Position numbers and translations under genes: made by a program
Assembly: GCA_041685115.1 (NCBI GenBank)
Contig: JAWLGK010000001.1
Coordinates: 310,001 to 374,000 of the forward strand
DNA length: 64,000 bases
Source: JALOAT01 sp041685115
Lineage (GTDB): Bacteria; Pseudomonadota; Gammaproteobacteria; Thiohalomonadales; Thiohalomonadaceae
Reading direction: 5' to 3'
The notes under the pieces: model-generated
Seen by the model: the letters and a program-made list of their open reading frames with translations, nothing else
What the model was told of the DNA's origin: nothing
Databases searched by the model: none
In this document: one piece after another, positions 51,011 to 59,689 of the stretch
Numbering within the stretch: position 1 is the stretch's first letter
Layout: every line of letters begins with the position of its first letter

Positions 51011-51934
51011 GTGTTCGACGTGATCGTACAAGCCGGCGGGTTGATCCTGTGCGGCGTGGTGTGGCGTGCCTTCAGCCCGTTGGGGCTGGATGCCGACGAG
51101 GTACGCCGCAGCCTGACCGGCGTGGTCTACGTGCTGTTGCTGCCGGCGCTGGTGTTGAGCGTGCTGTGGCGCGCACCCATGGGCATCGACTCGCTGCGCA
51201 TCGCGGGCCTCGCCGGCCTCGGTGTGCTCGGTGGCCTGGCGCTGGCATGGCTGTGGTACCGGCGTGTGCGTACGGCGCGCCCACTCATGGGGGCGATGCT
51301 GCTGGCCGCGGCGTTTCCCAATGCGACCTATATGGGCCTGCCGGTGCTCGAGGCCGCGTTGGGTCCCTGGGCGCGCTCCGTCGCCATCCAGTACGACCTG
51401 TTCGCCTGCACACCGCTGCTGCTGACGCTGGGTATCTATTTGGCTGCCCATTACGGGGCCAGCGAGGAAAAGGTTCATCCGCTGGGCGCGCTGCTGCGCG
51501 TGCCCCCGCTCTGGGCCGCGCTGGCGGCGGTCGCCCTTAATGCGCTTGGTGTCCCCGAACCGGCGCTGTTGCAGGGCGCACTCGACATGCTCGGCAAGGC
51601 CGTGGTGCCGCTGATGCTGTTTTCGCTCGGGCTCGGCTTGCAGTGGGCGCGTGGTGGGGCCGCCCGCCTGGTGGCTATCGCTCCCGTGCTCGTGATCCAG
51701 TTGGCGCTCGTTCCCCTGCTGGTGTGGCTCGGTAGTCGCGGCCTGGGCCTGGCCGATGGATTGCTTACGGCAGTGGTGCTTGAGGCCGCCATGCCGAGCA
51801 TGGTATTGGGTATCGTGATCTGCGATCGCTACCGCCTCGATACCGCCGCATATGCCATCGCCGTGACGCTGACCACGGCCGCTAGCCTGGTCACGTTGCC
51901 GGCCTGGTTCGGCATGCTACAGGGCGGCATGTAA
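51011..51934 (+). CDS. AEC-family transporter
   Basis: A protein of 307 residues from GTG 51011, giving the usual start of a hydrophobic helix (MFDVIVQAGGLILCGVVWRAF); an in-frame ATG at 50954 would add 19 residues without support. About ten transmembrane segments, with NATYMGLPVLEAALG (the conserved NxxxxGLP of the family) and LEAAMPSMVLGIVICDRYRLD in the second half. Auxin efflux carrier-type transporters export organic acids; substrate unknown. Weak ribosome-binding site. Confidence 0.85.
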   Translation: MFDVIVQAGGLILCGVVWRAFSPLGLDADEVRRSLTGVVYVLLLPALVLSVLWRAPMGIDSLRIAGLAGLGVLGGLALAWLWYRRVRTARPLMGAMLLAAAFPNATYMGLPVLEAALGPWARSVAIQYDLFACTPLLLTLGIYLAAHYGASEEKVHPLGALLRVPPLWAALAAVALNALGVPEPALLQGALDMLGKAVVPLMLFSLGLGLQWARGGAARLVAIAPVLVIQLALVPLLVWLGSRGLGLADGLLTAVVLEAAMPSMVLGIVICDRYRLDTAAYAIAVTLTTAASLVTLPAWFGMLQGGM

Positions 51935-52046
51935 CGGCTTGGCAACAGGGAATGCGATCGCCGTGCCAAGTCTGTCGCGAGGGGGCTTTTTCGCGCTAAG
52001 CCCGTGATATGATGAGCCCGCACCAAGACAGGAAGGGGGGCATCGG

Positions 52047-52598
52047 ATGTTCCGCACCACACTTTTGGCCGTGCTGTTCGCGTTGGCGGCTGCGCCCGCG
52101 ATGGGCGAAACGGTCTATGTGGACGATACCTTGCGCGTGGGCGTGCGCCAAAACGCAAACAGCGCGGAAGCACCACTGGAGGTGGTCGTCACCGGTGCGC
52201 AGCTCGAAGTCCTGGAGCGGAGCGGCAATTATATGCGCGTGCGCACACCGGCCGGTGTCGAAGGCTGGGTGGGTAGCATGTATGTCACCAGCAATCCCCC
52301 TGCGCGTCAGCTCGTTGAACAGCTGCGCGCCGAGAATACGCGCCTGACGAGCGAGCTGCAGGCGGTCACGGCTGCACAACCCTCCCCCGAAACGTCCGAG
52401 GCCCTGGTCGGGCAGATGGAATCACTGCGCGAGCAAAACGAAGCGTTGCAGGCGCAGGTTGCGGATCTCGGTGAGCCCAGGCTGGGCGCATGGGGCATCG
52501 CCGCCGCGCTCATTGCGCTGTTCCTCGGCGGATTCGCCCTTGGCAAACGCCACGAGCGCGACCGTGTCGTGCGCCGCTTCAACGGCCTCGAGATCTGA
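52047..52598 (+). CDS. TIGR04211-type SH3-domain membrane protein
   Basis: The product has 183 residues: signal peptide (LLAVLFALAAAPAMG), an SH3b domain (about 23-85) with VYVDDTLRVGVRQNANS and YMRVRTPAGVEGWVGSMYVT, a coiled coil (about 90-150) and a C-terminal transmembrane helix (WGIAAALIALFLGGFALGKRH) followed by a basic cytoplasmic tail. Common gammaproteobacterial YgiM-like family of unknown function; probably binds peptidoglycan. AAGGGGGGCATCGG precedes the start. Confidence 0.88.
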   Translation: MFRTTLLAVLFALAAAPAMGETVYVDDTLRVGVRQNANSAEAPLEVVVTGAQLEVLERSGNYMRVRTPAGVEGWVGSMYVTSNPPARQLVEQLRAENTRLTSELQAVTAAQPSPETSEALVGQMESLREQNEALQAQVADLGEPRLGAWGIAAALIALFLGGFALGKRHERDRVVRRFNGLEI

Positions 52599-52999
52599 CG
52601 CCTGCCAGTCCCGAAACGGCAGACAGGATCGAACGTTCGTCAGGATGCCAAGGATACGAGGCCCTGGCGTGACCCGCCATGAACACGCGGTGATCTGAAG
52701 GGTTCCCCGCTTCCTGTCCTCTCCCGGCTTGCAGAAATCTTTGGTCCCCCCCAGCCCGCGGCAACCGCTCCCTGCGTTGCTCTCGACCGCTTGCTCCCGG
52801 CACGGTCTACCTCCCCCATCCATGGGGTCGTACCTCGCGCATCCATGCGCTCGTCTCCCGGAGGGAGAGGGGGCAAGAAGGGCTGGCTATAACGGCGAAA
52901 TGTGACCAAGAGACAGCCCGGAGGGAGAGGGGTAGAAAAACACGTTTTTGCGCCTTTGCGAGCACGCACGCATTCCAGGTTCGGACCATCTTCAGCCCG
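52599..52999. other. Convergent intergenic region
   Basis: About 400 bases. CCCGGAGGGAGAGGGG occurs at about 52856 and again near 52917, within otherwise pyrimidine/purine-biased sequence; no gene supported. Confidence 0.35.
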
Positions 53000-53650
53000 T
53001 CACCCCGCCGCAGCGAACCCTCCGTGCTGATGGAAATGGGCACGTAGCCGTTCCCCGAAGTCCGCCACCACCGAATTCACCACCGCCGGGCGCTGCACCA
53101 GCACGTCTTGCCACGCCTGAACGTGCGGCAGGTCATCGAGCTCTGGCAGCGGGCGCCACGTTGTCATCAGGCGATGGCGCAGGAAGAACGGTGCGAAGGC
53201 CGCATCCACCAGCGCAAAGGTCTCGCCATTGAACCAGGGCCCGGCGATGTGCGGCTCCAGGCGCGCCAGATCGGTGGCCAACACCTCGGCCAACTGCATG
53301 AACTCCGCCTCGTCACGCGCCAGGCCCAGGCGATACTGGGTCATGAGCAGCCCCGAAGAGAATTCGCTCCAGGCCCGGTTCTTGGCTCGCACCAGCGGGT
53401 CGGTCGCTTGCAGCGGCGGTGGTGTAATCTCGTCCAGGTATTCCATGATGACCGCCGACTCGAACAGGACATCCTCGCCCACGCGCAACAGGGGCACCTT
53501 GCCGAGCGGGGAGATGTCGCGAAACCACGCGGGCGGGTTGGCCAGGTCGATGTAGGTGATGTCGAAATCGATGCCCTTTTCCCGCAGCACGATGACCGAG
53601 CGCTGCACGAAGGGGCAGAGATCGAAGCTGACCAGTTCAGGCCTGACCAT
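53000..53650 (-). CDS. Glutathione S-transferase-family protein
   Basis: A protein of 216 residues. N-terminal thioredoxin-like domain with FDLCPFVQRSVIVLREKGIDF (Cys-Pro-Phe in the active-site turn), GKVPLLRVGEDVLFESAVIMEYL (the conserved ExSxxI glutathione contact) and a helical C-terminal domain. The CPF motif resembles GSTs of the lambda/omega or beta-type with a Cys nucleophile. Begins 3 bases after the HIT-protein gene's stop, so co-transcribed with it. Confidence 0.88.
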   Translation of the reverse strand: MVRPELVSFDLCPFVQRSVIVLREKGIDFDITYIDLANPPAWFRDISPLGKVPLLRVGEDVLFESAVIMEYLDEITPPPLQATDPLVRAKNRAWSEFSSGLLMTQYRLGLARDEAEFMQLAEVLATDLARLEPHIAGPWFNGETFALVDAAFAPFFLRHRLMTTWRPLPELDDLPHVQAWQDVLVQRPAVVNSVVADFGERLRAHFHQHGGFAAAG

Positions 53651-53653
53651 GGC

Positions 53654-53995
53654 TCAGCCCGGCGGCCAGGCGAGATAGCGTCCCGCCAACACGTGCAGGT
53701 GCATGTGAAACACGGTTTGGCCCGCGTCCTCGTTGGTGTTCATCACCAGGCGGAAGCCGCTTTCCGCGAAGCCCGACTCGGCCGCCAGGCGCTTGGCGGT
53801 TAGGAACAGCCTGCCGACCAGCGCCGCGTCCTCTTCCGCCAGTTCGTTGACCGACGCGATGTGCTTGCGTGGGATCACCAGCAGGTGCGTGGGGGCGACG
53901 GGCTGGATGTCGCGGAAAGCCACCACGTCCTCGTCCTGATAGACGATGTTCGCCGGCAGGGTGCCTGCGGCAATATTGCAAAAGACACATGCCAT
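53654..53995 (-). CDS. hinT: HIT-family (HinT-like) nucleotide hydrolase
   Basis: The product has 113 residues from ATG 53995 (longer frame upstream unsupported). CVFCNIAAGTLPANIVYQDED at the N-terminus and the histidine triad HMHLHV (His97, His99, His101, with Gln-Thr-Val-Phe before it). Hydrolyses AMP-lysine-type phosphoramidates. Cytoplasmic; upstream partner of the GST gene on the same transcript. Confidence 0.93.
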   Translation of the reverse strand: MACVFCNIAAGTLPANIVYQDEDVVAFRDIQPVAPTHLLVIPRKHIASVNELAEEDAALVGRLFLTAKRLAAESGFAESGFRLVMNTNEDAGQTVFHMHLHVLAGRYLAWPPG

Positions 53996-54148
53996 GGGAT
54001 TTCTCCTCTTGTTGTTGATGCCGCGTCCTGTGCCATGAACGCCATTGCACCGTTGCGGTCGATATTCGCAGGATTCATCTCCCGCCCCCGCGGCACGGAC
54101 GGGTAAAATGCGCATCCCCTCCACACGACAGCCGGATAACCTTACTTC

Positions 54149-55465
54149 ATGAGCCGCTCAGTTCCCAAGGTCGGATTCGTCAGCCTCGGCTGCCCCAAGG
54201 CCACGGTGGACGCCGAACGCATCCTCACCCAATTGCGCGCCGAGGGCTATGCGATGGTACCGGAGTTTGCGGACGCCGACCTGGTGGTGGTGAACACCTG
54301 CGGGTTCATCGATGCTGCGGTGGAGGAATCCCTGGACACCATCGGTGAGGCCCTGGCCGAGAACGGTCGCGTGGTGGTGACCGGTTGCCTCGGTGCCAAG
54401 GAAGAGGTGATTCGCGCCAGTCATCCCCAGGTGCTGGCCGTCACCGGTCCCAACCAGCTCGAAGCGGTGATGGAGGCCGTGCACGCCCATCTGCCGCCGG
54501 AGCACGATCCATTCGTGGACCTGGTGCCCCCGGGCGGCGTAAAACTCACACCACGCCACTATGCCTACCTGAAGATCGCCGAAGGCTGCAATCAATCGTG
54601 CAGCTTCTGCATCATCCCCTCCATGCGCGGGCGGCTGGTGAGCCGGTCGGCAGGCGAGGTGCTGACCGAGGCCGAGCGGCTGGTGTCGGCGGGCGTGCAG
54701 GAATTGCTGGTGGTGTCCCAGGACACCGGCGCTTACGGCGTGGATCTGAAATACCGCACTTCGTTCTGGAACGGTCGCCCGGTGCGCACCCGCACCACCG
54801 AACTGGCGCGTGAACTGGGACGGCTGGGTGTCTGGGTGCGGCTGCATTACCTCTATCCCTATCCGCACCTGGACGAGATTCTGCCGCTCATGGCCGACGG
54901 GCTGGTGCTGCCTTATCTGGACGTGCCGCTGCAACATGCGAGTCCCGCCATTCTCAAGGCCATGCGCCGCCCCGGCGACGTGGAGGGCACGTTACGGCGT
55001 ATCGAGCAGTGGCGACGTGATTGCCCGGACCTGACCCTACGCAGCACCTTCATCGTGGGCTTCCCGGGGGAAACGGACGCGGATTTCGAGCGCCTGCTGG
55101 AATTTATCGAGGAGGCACGGCTCGATCGCGTGGGCGCTTTCGCCTACTCGCCGGTGGAAGGGGCGGCGGCCAATGCACTGCCCGGCGCCGTGCCGGAGGA
55201 ACTGAAGGAGGAGCGCCTCGAACGTTGCATGGAATTGCAGACGGCGATCAGCGCCGACAAGCTGCAGGATCGCGTGGGGCACATCGAGACGGTGCTGGTG
55301 GACGAGCTGTTCGAGGACGGTGTGGTCGCTCGCTCGCGCGGCGATGCGCCCGAGGTGGACGGCAATGTGTTCATCGAGACCGACGCGGAACTCGCACCGG
55401 GGCAGTTCGTCGAGGTGCGCATAACGGCCGCTGGCGAGCATGATCTGTACGCTGAACTGGTCTGA
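54149..55465 (+). CDS. rimO: Ribosomal protein S12 methylthiotransferase RimO
   Basis: A protein of 438 residues. N-terminal UPF0004 domain with Cys15, Cys51 and Cys80 binding one 4Fe-4S cluster; the radical-SAM motif GCNQSCSFC (Cys147, Cys151, Cys154) for the second; C-terminal TRAM domain (about 370-438, GDAPEVDGNVFIETDAEL). The signature PSMRGRLVSR and the KIAEGCNQSCSFCIIP order identify RimO over MiaB. Adds methylthio to Asp89 of S12. Monocistronic. Confidence 0.96.
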   Translation: MSRSVPKVGFVSLGCPKATVDAERILTQLRAEGYAMVPEFADADLVVVNTCGFIDAAVEESLDTIGEALAENGRVVVTGCLGAKEEVIRASHPQVLAVTGPNQLEAVMEAVHAHLPPEHDPFVDLVPPGGVKLTPRHYAYLKIAEGCNQSCSFCIIPSMRGRLVSRSAGEVLTEAERLVSAGVQELLVVSQDTGAYGVDLKYRTSFWNGRPVRTRTTELARELGRLGVWVRLHYLYPYPHLDEILPLMADGLVLPYLDVPLQHASPAILKAMRRPGDVEGTLRRIEQWRRDCPDLTLRSTFIVGFPGETDADFERLLEFIEEARLDRVGAFAYSPVEGAAANALPGAVPEELKEERLERCMELQTAISADKLQDRVGHIETVLVDELFEDGVVARSRGDAPEVDGNVFIETDAELAPGQFVEVRITAAGEHDLYAELV

Positions 55466-55556
55466 AGTGCAGTTACGGGTTTCGCTTATTTAATCCCGCA
55501 AGAGAAGCTGGCTATATCCCCTTGTCGTCTGTTTCTGGTTATTTGGGGGGAATGCC

Positions 55557-55928
55557 ATGAACTTTTTCGACGCGTTGAACATCCATCTCGCCTGGAAGCA
55601 GCGTCTGCGTGAATACGTGGAAGGCGGCGGCGCTGAACGTCTCGATCCTGCTGTTGTCCGCAACGATCACTGTTGCGAACTCGGTCGTTGGATTGCCGAA
55701 CAGTACGAGGTGCGCAAGGGCCTGCCGGAATTCGTCACCATGTGCGAACAGCATACGGCGTTTCATCGTTGCGCCGGGCAGGTCGTTGAGCACATGCAGG
55801 CCGGTGACAGCTCCGCCGCACGGGATCTGCTGTTGACCGAGTACGCAGTGCTGTCAGCCCGCGTGGTAAAGGCCATCACCAAGCTCAACCGTGCCCTGGA
55901 GGGCGCCGCGGTCAACGAAGCGGCCTGA
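55557..55928 (+). CDS. Stand-alone CZB (chemoreceptor zinc-binding) protein
   Basis: The product has 123 residues matching a CZB domain alone: His10 in NIHLAWKQRL, Cys40 in the C-x-L-G-x-W-type motif CCELGRW, and His66/His70 in CEQHTAFHRCAG, the His-Cys-His-His zinc site. CZB domains normally sit at the end of chemoreceptors or diguanylate cyclases and sense zinc or HOCl. A solo copy may act on such a protein in trans; a chemoreceptor lies at 63160 but shows no CZB in the visible part. GGGGGGAATGCC precedes the start. Confidence 0.85.
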   Translation: MNFFDALNIHLAWKQRLREYVEGGGAERLDPAVVRNDHCCELGRWIAEQYEVRKGLPEFVTMCEQHTAFHRCAGQVVEHMQAGDSSAARDLLLTEYAVLSARVVKAITKLNRALEGAAVNEAA

Positions 55929-56014
55929 CGGCCTGCGGATGGTGCACGCGGGCCATTGCAGCCGCGTGCGCCATGGTGCTTGCCGCCTGGGCGCGTCACC
56001 GTGCCCCAATTCCA

Positions 56015-56389
56015 TTACCGCCCATCGGGCTCATCCTTCTTGAACAGCGCCTCCAGGGCGTTGCCTGTCTCGTCGGCCGGTTGCGCGGTTGCCGTGTCGG
56101 CACTGAACAGCGCCTCAAGCGCGGTCCGGGCGCTGTTGTCGGCGGGCTGTCCGCCCGTATAGGCACCCGGCCGTGGCACGAAGTAGTCGCAGAAATTCGC
56201 CAGTGTCTTGTCGCGCGGCGGCTCGGCCCGTTCCTCACGGCAACGCTCCGCGGTGTGGGGTTCATACAGCCTGCACATCACGCAGACATGCAGCTCCGCG
56301 CCGCAGCCGCGGCAGGCCTCCAGGCGCGCGAAGCACCCATCGCCCTGCCATGTGGCACCGCATTTCCAGCACACCAGTGCGTCGTTCAC
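56015..56389 (-). CDS. Zinc-ribbon-like hypothetical protein
   Basis: A protein of 124 residues starting at GTG 56389, overlapping the upstream gene's stop (GTGA). N-terminus has three CxxC-like pairs (LVCWKCGATW, EACRGCGAEL, CVMCRLYEP) and a further Cys in AERCREE and NFCDYF, suggesting zinc sites. The C-terminal half is acidic/Ala-rich with two repeats of ALEALF near the end. Conserved hypothetical in gammaproteobacteria; function unknown. Confidence 0.7.
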   Translation of the reverse strand: MNDALVCWKCGATWQGDGCFARLEACRGCGAELHVCVMCRLYEPHTAERCREERAEPPRDKTLANFCDYFVPRPGAYTGGQPADNSARTALEALFSADTATAQPADETGNALEALFKKDEPDGR

Positions 56390-57126
56390 GTGCGTTTCCC
56401 TTCTCCTCGGGCGCCCCAGCGTAGCAGGGCGCGTCGCCAGACACTGAGACCGTCGAAGTGGCGCAAGGTTGCCAAGCCGAGCGCCGGATCGTCGGTGATG
56501 AGATTATCGACGCCGAGCACGAGCAGCCGCAGCATCTCGTCACGGCTGTTGACGGTCCAGCTGTGCACGGCCATGTTGTGGGCGTGGGCCTCGCGCACCA
56601 GCACGGCGGTCACGGCGCGGTGATCGATGCTCACGAAATCGGCTGGCGCGGCTGGCAGTGCCGCCTCGGCGATCACGTGGCCCACCCGCAACTCGGGCGC
56701 CCTGGCCTTCGCCAGGGCTACCAGGGCGGGGTTGAACGAACACACCACCGCTTGGCCGAGGAAGCCCTGCTCTCTCAGCAGCGTAACCACCTGCGCGACC
56801 AGCGCATCGCCATGGCCGTAATCCTTGAGCTCGACGTTGAGCCCGATGCGGCCCCGCGCCGAGGCGATGAATTCCGCCAACGTGGCGATGCGTGCCCCGC
56901 CCGGGGACACGGGCAGGTCACCAAAACGCAGGTCGCGGACGCGGCGGGGATCGGCCGCAAATCCCGAGAGGTCCTCGTCGTGATGCACCACCACGACGTC
57001 ATCGGCGGTGAGCTGCACGTCGATCTCCGCCCACGGCGTTCCGTAGGCAATGGACTGCGCCAATGCCTGCAATGAATTTTCCGGCCCACGTGCAGCGCCG
57101 GCCCGATGGGCGGTGATCTCTGGCAT
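56386..57126 (-). CDS. Glycerophosphodiester phosphodiesterase
   Basis: The product has 246 residues from ATG 57126. TIM-barrel GDPD motifs: ITAHRAGAARGPENSLQAL (the HRG-type and catalytic PEN), EIDVQLTADDVVVVHHDEDL (metal-binding Glu-x-Asp and general-base His), GLNVELKDYGHG, and WTVNSRDEMLRLLVLGVDNLITDDP. Here Ala replaces Gly in HRxxA. Releases glycerol-3-phosphate from phospholipid headgroup diesters. No signal peptide, so cytoplasmic. Divergent terminator and phosphoribulokinase gene upstream. Confidence 0.88.
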   Translation of the reverse strand: MPEITAHRAGAARGPENSLQALAQSIAYGTPWAEIDVQLTADDVVVVHHDEDLSGFAADPRRVRDLRFGDLPVSPGGARIATLAEFIASARGRIGLNVELKDYGHGDALVAQVVTLLREQGFLGQAVVCSFNPALVALAKARAPELRVGHVIAEAALPAAPADFVSIDHRAVTAVLVREAHAHNMAVHSWTVNSRDEMLRLLVLGVDNLITDDPALGLATLRHFDGLSVWRRALLRWGARGEGKRT

Positions 57127-57210
57127 GTGATTGAACGGGGTACTGGTGACGCAACCGAGGGTTCTCGTGCCTCGGTGACGTGTTGGTTGATTGTAGATTT
57201 GACGCAAATG

Positions 57211-57236
57211 AAAAGGCCCGCGGTTGCGGGCCTTTT
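57211..57236. terminator. Intrinsic terminator after phosphoribulokinase
   Basis: AAAAGGCCCGC (57211-57221) pairs with GCGGGCCTTTT (57226-57236) around GGTT; symmetrical, so active in both directions. It ends the minus-strand phosphoribulokinase transcript. Confidence 0.85.
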
Positions 57237-57256
57237 CGTGCGCTTCACCCGGTCCT

Positions 57257-58135
57257 TCAGGCGGCGCGGCTGCGCTGGATCATCTCATGGATGATGGGGG
57301 CCAGAATGATCTCCATGGCGAAACCCATCTTGCCGCCGGGCACTACGATGGAGTTGCGGCGCGACATGAAGCTGTCCTTGATCATGGACAGCAGGTACGG
57401 GAAGTCCACGCTGAACTTCTTCGGATCGCGGAAGCGGATCACCACGAAGCTTTCGTCGGGCGTCGGGATGTCGCGGGCAATGAAGGGGTTCGAGGTATCC
57501 ACCGTGGGCACGCGCTGGAAGTTGATGTCCGTACGCGAGAACTGCGGGGTGATGTAGTGCACGTAGTCTTCCATGCGGCGCAGGATGGTGTCCACGATGG
57601 CCTCGGCGGTGTAGCCGCGTTGGGCATTGTCGCGGTGGATTTTCTGAATCCACTCCAGGTTTACGATGGGCACCACGCCGATGAGCAGGTCGGTGTACTT
57701 GGATACGTCCACGTCGCCGGCCACCACGCCGCCGTGCAGGCCTTCATAGAACAGCACGTCGGTTTTTTCGGTGATCTCTTCCCAAGGCGTGAACTCGCCG
57801 GGCTTGAGGCCCGGATAGGGGCGGGCTTCCTCGTCGGAATGCAGGTAGTAGCGGCGCTTGCAGGCGCCGGTCTCGCCGTAGGTCTTGAAGGTCTCACCAA
57901 TCAGATCGAAGTGGTTGGCGTCGGGGCCGAAGTGGGACAGGTTCTTGCCCTCTTTGGCGAAGCGGGCAATGGCCTCCTTCATATCCGTGCGGTTGTAGCG
58001 ATGGAAGCTATCGCCTTCCACCACGAGCGGCTTGATCTTCTCGCGGAAGAAGATGTGTTCGAAGGCATTCTTGACGGTCGTGGTGCCGGCGCCGGAAGAA
58101 CCGGTGACGGCGATGACCGGGTGTTTCTGCGACAT
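57257..58135 (-). CDS. prkB: Phosphoribulokinase
   Basis: A protein of 292 residues, bacterial class I length. Walker A GSSGAGTTT (12-20), VVEGDSFHRYNRTDM with the catalytic/metal Asp, SHFGPDANHFDLIGETFKTYG, the strand FYEGLHGGV and RRMEDYVHYITPQFSRTDINFQRVP. Converts ribulose-5-phosphate to ribulose-1,5-bisphosphate for RuBisCO, so the organism fixes CO2 by the Calvin cycle. RuBisCO genes are not in the window. AT-rich upstream sequence (58136-58195) is the likely promoter; regulator not identified. Confidence 0.95.
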   Translation of the reverse strand: MSQKHPVIAVTGSSGAGTTTVKNAFEHIFFREKIKPLVVEGDSFHRYNRTDMKEAIARFAKEGKNLSHFGPDANHFDLIGETFKTYGETGACKRRYYLHSDEEARPYPGLKPGEFTPWEEITEKTDVLFYEGLHGGVVAGDVDVSKYTDLLIGVVPIVNLEWIQKIHRDNAQRGYTAEAIVDTILRRMEDYVHYITPQFSRTDINFQRVPTVDTSNPFIARDIPTPDESFVVIRFRDPKKFSVDFPYLLSMIKDSFMSRRNSIVVPGGKMGFAMEIILAPIIHEMIQRSRAA

Positions 58136-58338
58136 GGCATGTGCTCCCTAAGTTGCAAATTAATAATTGCTAAAAGTCGAATGGTTCGATTGTAGCCGCT
58201 GGGGCCGTCGAATCGCCTATCCCCTGTGGGAGATAGGCCCTAAGTATTTGTAATTGTGGGTGATGGCGAAAGAAATCAGGCAAGCAGGCCCTGCCGAGCC
58301 CGCTTTGCCCGCGGCGCAGGTCTGTCGACGGCAGCCGC

Positions 58339-59631
58339 TTAACCGGCCTGGCGTTCGCGCGTCACGGCACGATAGCCGATGTCGCGACGGTACTGCATGC
58401 CTTCGAAGTGGAGGCGGGCAGCCAGCGTGTAGGCGCGCTGTTGCGCCTCGCCGACGGTCGAGCCCAGTGCCGTGGCGCAGAGTACGCGTCCGCCAGCAGT
58501 GATCACTTGGCCGTCGCGCTCCGTCGTGCCGGCGTGGAATACCCTGGCATCGACATCGCCGGCGCCATCGAGGCCGTTGATGACGTCGCCCTTGCGGTAG
58601 TCGGCGGGATAACCGCCTGCCGCCAACACCACACCGAGTGCCGCGCGCGCGTCCCATTCCGCCCTGACCTGATCCAGACGGCCGTCCAGTGCTGCCTCGC
58701 ACAAGGCCACCAGGTCCGACTGCAGGCGCATCATGATCGGCTGGGTTTCCGGATCGCCGAAACGGCAGTTGAATTCGATGACCTTGGGCGCACCGTCCGC
58801 ACCGATCATCAGGCCGGCATACAGGAAGCCCGTGTAGGGGTGACCTTCCGCGGCCATGCCGCGCACCGTGGGTTCGATGACTTCGCGCATGATCCGCGCG
58901 TGCACCTCCGGCGTGACCACCGGTGCCGGGGAATAGGCGCCCATGCCGCCGGTGTTGGGGCCGGTGTCGCCGTCGCCCACACGCTTGTGGTCCTGGCTGG
59001 TGGCCATGGGGATGACGTGCTGGCCGTCCACCATGACGATGAAGCTGGCCTCTTCGCCGTCGAGGAACTCCTCGATGACCACGCGATGACCCGCTTCGCC
59101 AAAGGCATTGCCCGCGAGCATGTCGCGCACCGCCTCTTCGGCCTCGGCCTGGGTCATGGCGACGATCACACCCTTGCCGGCCGCGAGACCGTCCGCCTTC
59201 ACCACGATGGGCGCCCTCTTCTCGCGCAGGTAGGCGAGCGCGGCGTCCACGTCGGTGAAATTGGCATAGGCCGCGGTGGGGATACGGTGCCGGGCGAGGA
59301 AGTCCTTGGTGAAGGCCTTGGAGCCTTCCAGTTGGGCGGCCGCCTTGGTCGGCCCGAAGCAGCGCAGCCCGGCGGCGCGGAAGGCATCCACGATACCCAT
59401 GACCAGCGGCGCCTCGGGGCCGACGATGGTGAGTTCCACGCCGTTTTGTTGCACGAAGGCGATAAGGGCGGGGATATCGGTCGCCGCAATGGCGACGTTC
59501 TCCAGGCCGGGCTCGCGCGCCGTGCCCGCGTTGCCCGGCGCCACATACACCGTGTCGACCTTGGGCGACTGCGCCGCCTTCCAGGCAAGCGCATGCTCGC
59601 GCCCACCGCTGCCGATAACGAGAACCTTCAT
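58339..59631 (-). CDS. purD: Phosphoribosylamine-glycine ligase
   Basis: The product has 430 residues. ATP-grasp enzyme with GSGGREHALAWKAAQSP at the start, GPEAPLVMGIVDAFRAAGL, PTAAYANFTDVDAALAYL, GVIVAMTQAEAEEAV, LDGEEASFIVMVDG and NTGGMGAYSPAPVV, all standard. Joins glycine to phosphoribosylamine in purine synthesis. Monocistronic; a hairpin (GCCTATC...GATAGGC, 58215-58238) lies downstream but without a T-run. Confidence 0.97.
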   Translation of the reverse strand: MKVLVIGSGGREHALAWKAAQSPKVDTVYVAPGNAGTAREPGLENVAIAATDIPALIAFVQQNGVELTIVGPEAPLVMGIVDAFRAAGLRCFGPTKAAAQLEGSKAFTKDFLARHRIPTAAYANFTDVDAALAYLREKRAPIVVKADGLAAGKGVIVAMTQAEAEEAVRDMLAGNAFGEAGHRVVIEEFLDGEEASFIVMVDGQHVIPMATSQDHKRVGDGDTGPNTGGMGAYSPAPVVTPEVHARIMREVIEPTVRGMAAEGHPYTGFLYAGLMIGADGAPKVIEFNCRFGDPETQPIMMRLQSDLVALCEAALDGRLDQVRAEWDARAALGVVLAAGGYPADYRKGDVINGLDGAGDVDARVFHAGTTERDGQVITAGGRVLCATALGSTVGEAQQRAYTLAARLHFEGMQYRRDIGYRAVTRERQAG

Positions 59632-59689
59632 TGCTGGTGAATTCCTTCGAAAAAAAACGCAACCGTGTCGTTATGGATGCGACGCACCG

